From contig NC_061463.1 in NCBI RefSeq assembly GCF_022581195.2, forward strand, positions 124,001-188,000: 64,000 nucleotides of DNA, given 5' to 3'. Positions within the stretch are counted from its first letter, which is position 1; each line of letters starts with the position of its first letter. A program made the position numbers and the translations under genes. This DNA comes from Helicoverpa zea. Lineage: Eukaryota > Arthropoda > Insecta > Lepidoptera > Noctuidae. Shown piece after piece: positions 1 to 11,079 of the stretch. The notes beneath the pieces were generated by a model. The model did no database searches, was not told the origin of the DNA, and saw only the letters and a program-made list of their open reading frames with translations.

Positions 1-680
1 AATTAGTTGAGTTTGATTCATATTATGCTTTAAGCATTTGCTATTAATTTCATTTGTAATAATTTAAATAATTTTGCAATGGGGTGTCAAATTAAATGTG
101 AACGGTGGCTGGTCCAAGCGATCTGTAACTATGTAAACATGATTGCTATTATAGGTAGGTTGGTTCCGAGTCTAATAGGAATACCTACCTTTACTTAACA
201 CATTAGTAGTGCACTAAACTGTTAGTGCTCTGTTGTCATCGAGATTAAATGTAATTCCCCTAGTAGTACAATTTTTAGAATAGTTAACGATACAACATGA
301 GTAAACGAGATATCTTTTCCGTCAGGAGAGCTGCGTTTCGACCGTTTAAGTTTTAAACATTGTATAATAGGTATACTGGCACTTAGACACGTTGAAAAGC
401 AGATTGGAAATACAAAGGTATTTCATTTGTAGACACAATTTACCACTTAGGTACAACCGTATAAATTATTGTGTTATGTTGTTATCAATAAAAAAAAAAC
501 TTCTGAAATATTAAATTAAATTCTACTTTTAGTCATTATGTATGTGTAAGTACTGGCAGAAATCTGCTAGTTCACGAGCCCACTGCGGAAGTCAACCGGG
601 TACGTACGTTTGTGTGATCATAATTACTATGTATTTATGTACCTACATGTTTGAAAAACTAGAGATCGTACGGCAGTACT
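1..680. other. AT-rich non-coding stretch
   Basis: I see no supported gene here. The sequence is AT-rich with frequent stops in all frames and no recognisable transposon end. Confidence 0.5.
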
Positions 681-1010
681 AAATAGTAGAACTATTATAT
701 TTGTATTCGTAAAGCTTTGCGAGGCACGTTCCACTGTTGCTAACAGTAAGGTCCGTGAGAAATCGTAAAGTTGCGCGAAAGTATTAAATAGTAGAACTAT
801 TATATTTATATTCGTAAAGCTTTGCGAGGCACGTTCCACTGTTGCTAACAGTAAGGTCCGTGAGAAATCGTAAAGTTGCGCGAAAGTATTAAATAGTAGA
901 ACTATTATATTTATATTCGTAAAGCTTTGCGAGGCACGTTCCACTGTTGCTAACAGTAAGGTCCGTGAGAAATCGTAAGGTTGCGCGAAAGTATTAGATA
1001 GTAGAACTAT
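681..1010. repeat. Tandem array, 105-bp unit, about 3.1 copies
   Basis: The block beginning AAATAGTAGAACTATTATAT recurs at 681, 786 and 891, and a diverged copy starts at 996, so the period is exactly 105 bp. Because 105 is a multiple of three, a reading frame stays open across it on the - strand; this is a by-product of the repeat and I do not call a gene. The unit shares short blocks (GCTTTGCGAGGCACG, CACGTTCCACTGT) with the array and flank immediately downstream. Confidence 0.9.
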
Positions 1011-1049
1011 CATATGTACCTATAGACCTATATGCCTGAGAGGCGAGAA

Positions 1050-1314
1050 CTTGTACAGCTTTACGAGGTGCGACCTGCAAGGTTCGCGAGGATTCGTATA
1101 TGTTGTGTGCAAGTCTTGTACAGCTTTACGAGGTGCGACCTGCAAGGTTCGCGAGGATTCGTATATGTTGTGTGCAAGTCTTGTACAGCTTTACGAGGTG
1201 TGAACAGCAAGGTTCGCGAGGATTCGTATATGTTGTGTGCAAGTCTTGTACAGCTTTACGAGGTGCGAACAGCAAGGTTCGCGAGGATTCGTATATGTTG
1301 TGTGCAAGTATAAA
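1050..1314. repeat. Tandem array, 65-bp unit, 4 copies
   Basis: The block TTGTACAGCTTTACGAGGTG starts at 1051, 1116, 1181 and 1246, a fixed 65-bp period. The two left copies carry GACCTGCAAGG and the two right copies GAACAGCAAGG. It is related to the 105-bp array just upstream (GCTTTACGAGGTGCG compared with GCTTTGCGAGGCACG). Confidence 0.9.
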
Positions 1315-2290
1315 ATGGCAGGGCCTGGCATGGACTTGAAAGTCACGTTCCACTGTCGTGGAGTCCTTGAGTAACACTCAAAGGTTTGCTTTAAACGGCG
1401 CGGCGGTAACTTGTTGGTAAGGTTATTGAAAGTGGTAATGGTAAGGTAATGTGTGAGTAAAAGGTAAAGGTAATAATTTCCATAAATCGTCAGTGTAAAA
1501 CGATTCGACTGTAGTGACATTTCAAAGTTGTCCGGTTGTTTATAAAACACTAGCAAACGCTACGCTAGTAAAATGCACGTAAAAGTCATTACGGGGCTTT
1601 AATCGCAAGTACGAAGCGTCAGGAAAAACTTCATTTCATCATTATTGTTTCAACTCTGAAGCTAGAAATAAAATTCTTACATTGGGACAATGCATTCTGA
1701 AACTGTTTTTCAAGTAAGTGAAGTAAAATTATTCAGTCAAAGCCCGACAAGGACAAAGGCAATACTTGGTCATTTGAAGGAAAAGGGAAAGGAGTAGGTA
1801 GATAGAGTAAAATGTGAGGAAACCACTGGGAGTATGAAGATTTATTATATTCCATTAATAGGCAGGTACAGTTTGGTTTTATCTATTTTTATATTCATTT
1901 TGATTTTGCCGCTAGTGGATCTCAAGTGTTCGTAATTGTTTCGAGCATGAGATACCTACCTGAATATGTCATTGCCTAGATATATAAGTAGATGATTTCG
2001 ATAATAAACTGTTTGAATCGGACCAAGCAAGATGAGTGCTCGTTGGCTGAACGTGCAGCAATATTTGAGACTGTTTGATTCCACATGGACTAACAGGCGG
2101 GATATCGGTGTCCATCGACTGATCACCAGACTGGTTATTTATGTCGGCAAAGTAACGGAGTTTAATTTGCTTTTACTAAACAAAGGAAGGGATGTAGTGT
2201 ACTGTATTATCACCGATATCCTAATTATCGGATGGTAATTACAGAGACACAGGTGGGGCGAACACTACAGGATTATTACATAAGGGAGTG
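1315..2290. other. Non-coding stretch without recognisable features
   Basis: A CACGTTCCACTGT block near 1345 links the left edge to the tandem arrays. The rest is AT-rich. A 68-codon frame at 2032-2238 has no recognisable motif and I do not call it. Confidence 0.4.
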
Positions 2291-2293
2291 CAG

Positions 2294-2685
2294 GGGCCCC
2301 GATTCTCCTAAGTTAATAATGTCAAAATCGAATAGAAATTGAATCACAATATGATCGCAATAGCAGTTTTAACCATATCGGGCATTCTTCTACTAACATA
2401 AGACCAATCGTATTTCAACGACATTCGATTGGTTTGCGATTGGTCTGCTATTTTGGCGATTTTGGTCTATACGGCAGTTTGCTCTACAATCATATGCAAT
2501 CGTAAATCATTTGCAGACAAAATGATTCATTATTGAATGACAGAAAAGGATAAAAACGTTTATTTTAAAGAAAAAATAGCGGAATGCCACATACGCTTCA
2601 ATCGTAATTGAGTCGGGATTGGATCTCAGTCGAACCGAGTCGAACGTGAATCGTATGTCGCTGTAAAATTAGGAGAATCGGGCCC
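2294..2685. mobile_element. MITE copy A (TIR GGGCCCGATTCTCCTAA, CAG-flanked)
   Basis: The element starts GGGCCCCGATTCTCCTAA and ends TTAGGAGAATCGGGCCC, and is flanked on both sides by CAG (2291-2293, 2686-2688). It has no coding capacity. The same roughly 390-bp body recurs at 17694, 18239, 29183, about 29975 and 33693. The 3-bp flank would fit PIF/Harbinger-type or CACTA-type transposition; the superfamily is not decided by what I can see. Confidence 0.85.
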
Positions 2686-2688
2686 CAG

Positions 2689-3290
2689 GGAAGAACATAA
2701 TATGAGAGGTGATCGTGATGTCACAAGTATGTTAAGGTTGTGGTCATGTCCGTAGTGCCCGTGCGGTAGCTCCGCCTTCTCTTGCTAAATGCGGGTTGGT
2801 GATTTCAGGTTTTATGGTCCACCTGGATCGGAGCAGCATCAATTAGGGAAACATCTCGAGGAAAGGAAAGGTTTCCTGATTCCATAACATAATTGTATAA
2901 CATGATGTTTCTACTATTTAAGTATTATGAATATTAAATTGATGATTCTGACTGACAAAATTATGGGTTTTTTAATGTATGCAAAATGAGTGTATGCCAC
3001 TCAATTTTCTGTGAAGTGAAGATTATGCCAACTGTTGCTGTGCAAAATAAGATTATGACATAAAAAGTTCTGCTATAAAGGGTGCACCCGTACCAGGTAC
3101 CTACAATAGATTTCACATCTAACTCCAAGTTACAAATAGGTATTATCAATTTATGTTACGAATCCTTCCCTCTTACCATTGACCGAGCAGTGGCCAGTAT
3201 TTTTATCGGCGCTTATTTTTATAATATTTATAATTATAGGATACGTTTAATGAGGAATGAGTAATGTTGCGAGGATGGAGTTACTTATTG
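2689..3290. other. Non-coding stretch with a SINE fragment
   Basis: The part at about 2775-2880 contains a degenerate piece (TGCTAAATGCGGGTTGGTGA) resembling the middle of the SINE at 3859-4147. The remainder is AT-rich with no supported gene. Confidence 0.4.
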
Positions 3291-3291
3291 T

Positions 3292-3665
3292 ATGATGGAG
3301 TCGTATTGTAAGCTCAGGCAGGCGGCGGGGAGTCAGTCGAGCGGGCGCCGCGCGCCAGTGCGCCGCGGCCGGCCGGGGCGGACGCTCGCCACCACCGCCG
3401 TCTATGTCACCTGTCACCAGCGGCATTATGGCGGGACCACACCACTCATTTGTTCACACCGTGTGACTTGCTCGATACATTAGTGTCATTAATGAGTTGA
3501 CAGCGGCGCGGTGTTTACTTCGTGGAGTCGGGCCGTGTGTTGGGGGTAACTCGGCTGCGACGGACGCTCGTCGTACTTGGCAACATTGGAGCGGCGCCGC
3601 TGCCAGAGACGCGGCCTGCAGCATCATGTGAGGAGGTGGCTCCGGCTCGCGGGGGTGGCGTCGCC
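3292..3665. promoter_or_regulatory. CpG-rich island, possible promoter or untranslated first exon
   Basis: An abrupt GC/CpG-rich patch in AT-rich DNA, with runs such as GGGCGCCGCGCGCC, GCGCCGCGGCCGGCC and CTCGCGGGGGTGGCGTCGCC. Such patches in this window coincide with exons or promoters. The short frame at 3292-3483 shows no known motif. It could be the 5' end of a gene on either strand; no splice partner is visible. Confidence 0.3.
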
Positions 3666-3858
3666 GCGCTTGCTATCTGATACACCGAAACGATAATTAG
3701 GTCAGTCGCTGTTTCAAGTTTATAACTTTCTTCTTATGTCTTCCACAATATCACGATGTTATTATTCAACTTTACGATTAGCGTCTTAAGAAATCTTTGC
3801 ATAATCCCGAGGAAACCACTTCAAAGAATCACAATCCACTTATCGTTCGTCGTTACAA

Positions 3859-4147
3859 CCTTTTTTTTGTCGTCCCACTGCTGGGCACAGGCCTCCTCTC
3901 ACATGGAGAAGGATTGAGCATTAATCGCCACGCTTGCTCAATGCGGGTTGATGATTTATCGTCCAGGTTTCCCCAAGATGTTTTCCTTCACCAGTCTAAC
4001 CAAGGGGTATCGGGTCGCCCGGATAACTGGGTTGAGGAGGTCAGATAGGCAGTCGCTTCTTGTAAAGCACTGGTACTCAGCTGAATCCGGTTAGACTGGA
4101 AGCCAACCCCAACATAGTTGGGAAAAAGGCTCGGAGGATGATGATGA
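3859..4147. mobile_element. Lepidopteran SINE-type repeat
   Basis: The recognisable blocks are CCCACTGCTGGGCACAGGCC at the left, TAACTGGGTTGAGGAGGTCA in the middle, and GACTGGAAGCCAACCCCAAC followed by ATGATGATGA at the right. The same family recurs at 17230-17511, 26815-27005 and 54655-54770. It is a dispersed repeat, not coding. Confidence 0.75.
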
Positions 4148-5202
4148 ATCACATCTACCTAGCCTTTTCATAAGTATGTTGAAGTCGGCTTCCAGTCTGA
4201 CGTGATGAAGCTGAGTGCGAGTGTCCGGGCGCGGGGGTAAGCTCCCCGGGACTCGGTCTATATTATATGTTCGTATTTGTGTGCAGCGGGTTTGTACCCA
4301 CATGATCTTGTGATGTAACCGAGTGTGGAGCTCCCGGGGCAGCTGGCGCGCTATCACGTTACTAGAGGAGGGAAGGGGGGCGAACATGCAACTGAGCTGG
4401 TTTCTGACCGCATCACTGAACCTCCTTATATTTCGCCATATTCTTAGTAATCGAAGCTCCATCAATTAGCCCTGGTACTCCCCGAATTCCCACACTCGCC
4501 TTGCTTTCTTAGTTTGGAGAAACAAAATGTAGAAGTGTGCCTGGTTGGATATTTATTTTAAAGTAAAGTTATTTATTTTACTTTACACAGCACTACAGTT
4601 CAACAATACGGAATTGTTACAGACACTTAAGTTCTCCAAAACATTATATAGTTACAGACCAATTATACTTATAGTAATTTAGAAACGACAATTAGGAACG
4701 ACGATCTCAACCAGACTCAAGTATGGGATCGGGAGTAATGCATGCGACACCTTACTATACCTAACTATGTACGTGCACTTACATGGCTACGTATGTGTGT
4801 CTCTACATAAGGCTACGATCGAAACCAGGGCGACTTTTTCAGAAATTTTATTTCTGGTCTACCCATTATATTGTGTTACACTATTTTATTATCTATTTGT
4901 TTTGCCGGCATTTGCCCCTACTGCCCGCCCCACGCTACGCCACTGCCACCTGCCATTTTTACATCCCGTCATGGTATATGTGTTCTGTGTTTTACATTCA
5001 ATACATAGTCCTCGGCAAGTGCCATAGCAGGCCTCTGTCACTCGACGTACTTGCGCGCGATAAATGCCTACCGCTCGCTGGGTTACCGGTAGCCCCACGC
5101 GGCTCAGGGCTTTCAATAGTCACACGCACCGCGCGCGTTCCAATATTATTATTTTTATTTCGTGGCATGTTATGCTGTTGGTTTTCAATAGGTTTTTTAA
5201 GC
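4148..5202. other. Non-coding stretch, partly repetitive
   Basis: At 4180-4210 a reverse fragment of the SINE end (GTCGGCTTCCAGTCTGACG) is visible. The moderately GC-rich part at 4190-4470 is open on the - strand, but nothing recognisable is encoded. An AT-rich palindrome-like segment (AAAGTAAAG ... CTTTAC) lies near 4560. No gene is called. Confidence 0.4.
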
Positions 5203-5204
5203 TA

Positions 5205-6003
5205 GAGGAACTGCAGCATATTTGGAATACTGCAGGTAACTTGGAATACTTCGATATCTAAATATATATAAACGCCATATTATGAGTTTTTATGCCGTAA
5301 ACATAACGTCAAACGATACACAAAGCCATACAGCATTAAAAACAGGACGCCATCTTGACATTTCGGCTACCAGCCCCCAGCGAACGAGACGCCTGATTTG
5401 AAAACTTTTTCGGTAAGAATGCAAACAGTGGTAATCATTTGCTGTAATACTCTAAATCTTTATTGTAATTATTTTAATTGCGGAGTGACCTTGTTAGTTT
5501 AAGATATTACTATGATTTTGTGAATATTTCTAGAATTAAAAATTTGACATGCAATTTTAAGTTAGGTTGGTGTGTTGTTAATTTGGAATACCGTGTTTTT
5601 TTTGCTTTTCAGTTTTTTTGGGAGTCGGTTTTATTTTTTTGTAAAAATTTCTTTTTTTGTAAAAATTTCTTTTTTTGTAAAGAGCCAATGACTATAAAAA
5701 TATTAGAATTCTATTAGTTTCTAAGAAAAAGTGTTAGCAATTTTCAAAGAAAAAAAAAATAATATAATTTGGAATACTATATTCCAAATTATCTGCACCC
5801 TAAGTCAAATCACGTTTTTGGAGTATTTTTAGTTTGATAGGCATTTTGATAATATATCTGGTATTTTTTATATTTGATTGTTCTCATTATTAAAGTTTAA
5901 TATTTTGACAATAATTTAATGTATTTTTTATTGAGCTATCCCGTTTCTCCTTCAATTTATTTTCAAAGAACAAACTGGTATTCCAAATATGCTTCACTTC
6001 CTC
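5205..6003. mobile_element. TA-flanked TIR element, 799 bp, non-autonomous
   Basis: The left end reads GAGGAACTGCAGCATATTTG and the right end is its near reverse complement (CAAATATGCTTCACTTCCTC), with TA on both sides (5203-5204 and 6004-6005). A TA duplication with short TIRs fits the Tc1/mariner group. The interior has no transposase frame. It contains a T-rich direct repeat of about 16 bp (TTTTTTTGTAAAAATTTC) near 5635-5685 and further GGAATAC copies. Confidence 0.7.
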
Positions 6004-6147
6004 TACCTAACAAACTGATGGATTATTTTGAGTTGTGTTGGTTTATATGCGACTATTGTAAGATTTAGAAACATTTTATATTTATGAACTTATCTAGTAA
6101 TCCTATTCTTTTTTAATATATGATCTTATGATAGGGAAATATTAAAA

Positions 6148-6545
6148 CTAAGTCTCAAAATATTCATCCGCATCGCTGTCAGCTGGAATCGTGCCCAAAA
6201 GGCTGGCTGCATTGCCACGCTGGATGGCAATGCATAGCCTTTGGCCGAAGTATAGGCCAGCCCTTTGGTCACGAGTGGACTCCACTAATCGCTTACTGAT
6301 TTCTCGAAAGCGTCTGTGGGCACTTGGGCCCCATGGTCCCAAGGTTTCAACCCCAAACGACCCCAAACGAACCCCAAATGCAATTGCCGGTGAGGTTTAC
6401 ATATTTGTGCCGTTTGAGGTTTTCCGCGGCTGCAGCAGCTGCACCGACACAGCTCGCCGTACTGGGAAGGTGGAAAGGTGCAAGGGTGTCGACGCAGGTT
6501 GCGTCCCACACCAAAGATCTTCCCATCTTCCAAGGCATTATAGAC
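6148..6545 (-). pseudogene. LINE reverse-transcriptase C-terminal remnant, 3' part
   Basis: On the - strand the sequence encodes a stretch I recognise from the C-terminal region of non-LTR retrotransposon polyproteins, with GRSLVWDATCVDTLAP and then FGVETLGPWGPSAH and AIQRGNAASLLGT, ending at a stop at 6148. The two halves are in different frames. The shift falls in a small direct repeat (CCCCAAACGA-like, near 6350-6378). The upstream half of the same frame continues at 10151-10255, beyond the hAT element inserted here. It is a dead fragment. Confidence 0.75.
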
Positions 6546-7023
6546 TAGGGCATGCAATACCGGTTTACCGGTTTCGGTTTTACCGGTAAAACCCCCCATT
6601 TTCGCGATTATTTATTTACCGATAAAAATAATATGTAACCGGTAATTTACCGGTTTTTACGTTTTTGTAATAAAATATAGCAATTGTTCATTTAACGTAA
6701 AATCTTCAGTATGTAGCCTGAACATAATGTAATATTGCATACATTACATATTATAAGAGTGTTAAAGTTGCTGTTTTTTATGAAAGTAAACTTATGTGTC
6801 TCCAGGCCCGCCGTAAGCGGGCGTGCAAGGCGTGCACCGCACGCGGGCGGCACGTCCTAGGGGGCGGCAAATCGAGTGACTTATCACGTAATATTAAAAA
6901 AATACAATATCTTTTTACCAATTATTTGATTTCAATATTTCCGAACACAGCAATAGCCGCCCTCGCTTTGGTCGTCCCCTATCAATTTTGACGGGTTCAC
7001 CCTTTGCATCCCCAAAAAAATTC

Positions 7024-8358
7024 GCGCTCGCTGCGCTCGCGCCTCCATGTCAGATATCGCAGTTAGTAGCGGTAGGGCGCGGTTGGGCCACGGCCCAGGG
7101 CGCCGGATATAAGGGGCACCGCAGGCGCCCCCACCAATCCTTGATCAGAATGTTACTCCTATTTTTGTTTTAAATTTCATCAAAGATTGCAACTTACAAG
7201 AACTGTATCCAAATGAATGGATAGCATCAGGGCCATCTTAACTTATGGTGCAGCGTATGCGAATAACCCGGGCGCCGCGGGCTCAGGAGCGCCGAAGCGA
7301 ATTTGTGTTTAATTCCGCGTTAAATTTGAGAAATTCTCGAACAAACACTACTTTTATGTCCCAAAACTCAAAAATTTTCGCGCTCGCTCCGCTCGCGGTT
7401 TCCTTACTTTACGCTTCAATTTTTTATCACATATAGCTACTTTTAATGTCCCAATACTCAAAAAAAATCATGCTCCCTTCGCTCGCGGCTTCTTCACTTC
7501 ACAGTCGTTTTTTATTATATATGTTTAGGACTTTTAGTGATCCAAAACTCAAAAATTTTCGGGCTTGCTTCACTTTACAGTTGTTTTATTTTTCAACAAT
7601 ATTTTAGTCTACCCTAGCAAAAAGGTAGCGTCGTTTTTGAGTTCTTTTATTAATAAGAAAGTAACTTCTAGTTTCCATATGAACTTTCTTATTTACGGTA
7701 CTACTTTAAGTCCCAAAAATATAATACATAGGCGCCAACACCAACAAAGAGTTATGTACGTTTGGGCAAAATTTTAAGTAATTTTTGTTTTGAGTTCTAA
7801 AATATAACAAAAAAATTCGCGCTCGCTTCGCGCAATCAGAAGACATGTTCCGGTGTTTTTGCATTCACCAACCAGCAATAACTTATGTACGATTGGGCTA
7901 CATTTTACGTAATTTTTGCTTCGACTTGTTAACTATAAAAAAAATATATTCGCGCTCGCTTCGCTCGCGCAATCGGTAACTACACACACCTCTGTTTTTC
8001 GTATGGGTTTGAATTGCAGTTGAAGGGCGCCGTAGAAATCTCGCCCAGGGCGCTGGTAGAGTTAAAACCGGCACTGATCGCAATTTATCTTTGTTTAATT
8101 GTTGAGGCATTCTATTCCGAAAAATCATTTTTCGCGCACGTCCGTTATAGCTTTTTGTTCACTTTGGCTTTTTATGATATGTTTACTTCATGAAAACTCT
8201 AAGGAAAAAATCGCGCTCGCTTCGCTCGCGGCTTCATGTACATTAGCACTTCATTTCTGTGCATATCTTACTTTTTGACTTTGCTTTGTTAATTTACAGT
8301 GGTTTTTATTTGTTTTGTGTCCTTAGACTAAAAAAATTTCGCGCTCGCTTCGCTCGCG
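7024..8358. repeat. Seven dispersed copies of a mirror-symmetric 18-mer
   Basis: GCGCTCGCTTCGCTCGCG, which reads the same backwards on one strand, occurs exactly at 7952-7969, 8213-8230 and 8341-8358. One-base variants lie at 7024-7041 and 7380-7397, and degraded copies near 7470 and 7819. Each follows an A/T-rich lead (AAAATTTCG or similar) and is often followed by CTTC. The copies lie only inside the hAT element. Function unknown. Confidence 0.85.
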
Positions 8359-8788
8359 CTTCCTTACATATGAAATGTGTCTCATGCGTCGACTTTTTCA
8401 ACGGGAAACCCACCAAAAACCATTAATAACATATTTTACTGAAATTAAACATTGCTATAGATATTTAATTTCGTTAGTTTAAGTTACCCATAATCTGTTC
8501 TAAGCACTTTGATATACATTATGTTGGTACCTACCCATTAATCACAATCTTTCAATACATAGGGGCCACTTGGGTAATGATTGCACTGTATTGATGCCCT
8601 AAGCAATTGCTTAGTCTGCTTATGGGCTAACCCAGGACTTCTTAGGTTACTCTAAGACTTAGAGCATTTCAAGTAAATAAAAAGTTATGTGTAATATGTT
8701 ATGTACCTATTGCAATATTTATGTATCCAAAAGGAAGTGCGTTTTTTGCAATCAGAGCGGTGCATGTACATATTTTTTTCTGTTGGAC

Positions 8789-8822
8789 AAGTAAAATGGA
8801 TATATTCATATCCATTTTACTT
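8789..8822. repeat. Perfect hairpin, 15-bp arms
   Basis: AAGTAAAATGGATAT (8789-8803) and its exact reverse complement (8808-8822) flank a 4-nt loop. It sits inside the hAT element and is followed by a G-run (8824-8834). Confidence 0.8.
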
Positions 8823-9124
8823 GGGCGGGGGGGGTCCGGTCCCTCTGGACCCCACCCCTTATATATTTTTTGACAAAACCCAGTACAATATGTAGTCGTA
8901 GGGCGGCATAATCGGTTTTGCACGCGGGCGAACAAACAGCTAGCGGCGGGCCTGTGTCTCCTTAACTATCTCTAGGATAGATACAAATCTTCATTCTTAT
9001 CTCAATTTATAATATCTAATCAAATTTTATTCATTTGGTTATTCTGATTTTCCTCATAGCCGTCAGCTCATATAAGGTAAAAATGTAGCTTATGCTTATT
9101 TTACCTACTGTATGACCTTACTGA

Positions 9125-9590
9125 GCAAGGGCTTTTACTTCACCATCATGCGTACAGCTCTGAGGACACGGTGAGCACACAGTCCTGGTGTACACTGCCT
9201 GGGAAGGGTACCGCCGTGTCGTCGTCGAGCCAATAGGCAGCGGCGACTTTTCGCGTCCGGTCCTGGTTCAGGCCATGGTCCTGAGTGAATGGGAAGCAAT
9301 CATGCTCGAGAAGGAGACGGCGGAGCGACTGCGAGATCGCACTTCTCATCCCAGCCGCTGTAGTGGACCAGGAAGACACCACGCCGAGTGTCGAGAGACG
9401 ACTCCCGGCCACCGTAGGCGTCGGTCTGTTGGCGGTGAGTTCGGGTGGCTCATCGTTCCTCCGTCTGCATAGACAACAGACCCGTATCGGCTGTTCGAGT
9501 TGTTCCACGCGCATTGCCAAGGCCTGCCGGGGCTGCGGGATTGTTCGAAAGAGTTACCGCGACCCTGGTCCATAAAATGCCTACGATTTA
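9125..9590. repeat. Dispersed repeat shared with 41252-41720
   Basis: This GC-rich block matches 41252-41720 over most of its length; both contain CTGCCTGGGAAGGG, CAATAGGCAGCGGCGAC, CCATGGTC and TTGTTCCACGCGC. The right edge (CTGCGGGATTGTTCGAAAGA) is also found, reversed, in the blocks at 38087 and 40568. Frames open in it are shadows of its GC content. It is probably part of a retroelement 3' region; I do not know which. Confidence 0.7.
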
Positions 9591-9644
9591 CCATAAAAAA
9601 GGGCTTTCACTTAAATGAAAAAAAAAATTTTTTTTTTTCACGGT

Positions 9645-9940
9645 AATTATTAGCGTTTATCCCGTCTTGTGACGGGGTCCGCTTTCCATATCTTCTTCTT
9701 GTACTTCACTCTATCCAGGACAGCTTCCTCTTCGAGTTCGTAGATTTTCATGTCATTCATTACGACACTCAACCACCACAGTTTCGGCCTGCCTCTGCGC
9801 CTTTGACCGGGTTTATCGAGATTCAGTACATAACATTGGCGATGTATTCAGGTGGTCTCCTTTTCAGATGTCCGTACCATCGCAGCCGTTTCTCTTGCAT
9901 TTTGTCGGCGACATCGCATACAGATGGTACTGACATGTTT
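9645..9940 (-). pseudogene. LINE reverse-transcriptase C-terminal fragment
   Basis: The - strand reads, with interruptions, MQEKRLRWYGHLKRR, then GQRRRGRPKLWWLSVV, and ends KKKIWKADPVTRRDKR followed by a stop. The order 'RLRWYGH ... RRGRPK ... W' is the usual C-terminal region of LINE polymerases. A stop breaks the frame near the middle. Only the last 95 or so codons remain, so this is a 5'-truncated dead copy within the hAT element. Confidence 0.7.
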
Positions 9941-10150
9941 TTTTTCTACGGCCCACGTCACAAAAAAAAATTACCACCTTATACCTTGTATTTTTATTTA
10001 TTTTTTGCTTTTAAACTACCCAATCTTATTTTTATAATATCACATTAAAAAAGAATACAAAAATTACCGTTTTACCGGTTTACCGGTAAAAATATTTTTA
10101 TTACCGAATTTTTACCGGTAATTTTTATTTTACCGAAATTGCATGCCCTA

Positions 10151-10255
10151 TTATAGACATCCCGTCTGGTCTCTTGCCGTCGTCGCGCGCCAAGCCTCTG
10201 GGTTCTAAAATGGCTGGCACTCCGGCGATGACAAGAAAAATTTCTTTCTCTTGTA
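10151..10255 (-). pseudogene. LINE remnant, part upstream of the hAT insertion
   Basis: The - strand reads VIAGVPAILEPRGLARDDGK followed by RPDGMS, then reaches the 8-bp hAT target copy. The same frame resumes at 6537 downwards (PWKMGRSLVWDATCV), so 6148-6545 and this piece are one LINE fragment split by the hAT element. The upstream part of the LINE is not found. Confidence 0.75.
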
Positions 10256-11079
10256 TATTATAATAAAGAATTAAAACGTGAAACAGTGCGAATACATTAA
10301 ATTACCATTTCTGCAATAAAACCAGACAGCAGTGATTCTTTTTTTAATATATTTATATATTATATACTTATCTACTTTATGATTTTAACAACAGAGATCA
10401 TTAGGTACTTATTTTACTTTAGATACCTACTTAGTTATATGAACTGTATTGTGAGTTTTGTAGCTCAAAACACATCTCGAGTGTAAGTAGGTATAGTTCT
10501 GGTCCAACTTAATGACGACTCGGAACATTACGCGTGTCGCTACGCAGAAACCAATTTTAGGTATGTATCAACATTCGACGGAGTTGTACCATATGGGGTA
10601 TGGCACTTGTACTCGAAAAATAGTTGGAAACCGCCTTTGATTTTGTCGAAAGCTTTACTTAAGTACTTACCTATGCTTACGTATTAGGTAATATTTAGTA
10701 ATATGTACCCATATTCCATTTTAGTAGGCAATACAATAGTTAATTAAAGGAAAATATCCTTGATATTACTTTTTATTTTTAAACTCAGTTTTAAAAAAGG
10801 CTGTCTTAAAATAAGCGTAACTTTGTTTTCCTACTTAAATTGTAAGAAGCAACCCTAAGCACGGCCACGGCACGGTTGCGGTCACTGAACTGTGCGCTAT
10901 CGCATTGGAATAACAATCAAGCGCTCGAGCTTTTAAGGTTCATTTTATTGTAGGTGCTTATAACAGTAGGTATGGACTTTTTTGTATGGAGTGATTTATC
11001 TGTTACGTAGTAACTATTATATAATCTGTGGCCATAGTCCCTATAGTGTCGCATATCCTTATGTACAGATATCCCATTC
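10256..11079. other. AT-rich non-coding stretch
   Basis: No supported gene, repeat unit or transposon end is visible in this stretch. Confidence 0.4.

Larger units (their letters stand above)
6546..10150. mobile_element. hAT-type DNA transposon, about 3.6 kb, no transposase seen
   Basis: The ends are TAGGGCATGCAAT at 6546 and ATTGCATGCCCTA at 10150, flanked by identical 8-bp copies TTATAGAC (6538-6545 and 10151-10158). An 8-bp duplication with TAGGG-type ends is the hAT signature. Both subterminal regions are packed with TTTACCGGTAAA-type sites, as expected for transposase binding. Removing the element with one duplication copy makes a LINE reading frame continuous, which confirms the boundaries. 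I see no transposase frame. The interior carries older pieces: a mirror-repeat cluster, a 465-bp dispersed repeat and a LINE fragment. Confidence 0.9.

Noticed and set aside
627..1013. 128-codon open frame on the - strand with an internally repeated peptide
   Set aside because: The 105-bp repeat unit is a multiple of three, so the frame stays open by arithmetic; no domain, splice site or start context supports a gene.
2032..2238. 68-codon + frame with a start in a reasonable context
   Set aside because: There is no recognisable domain, composition matches the AT-rich background, and length is within chance.
9146..9594. Overlapping 80-120-codon frames on both strands
   Set aside because: They lie in a dispersed repeat that recurs at 41252-41720 without conserving the frames.
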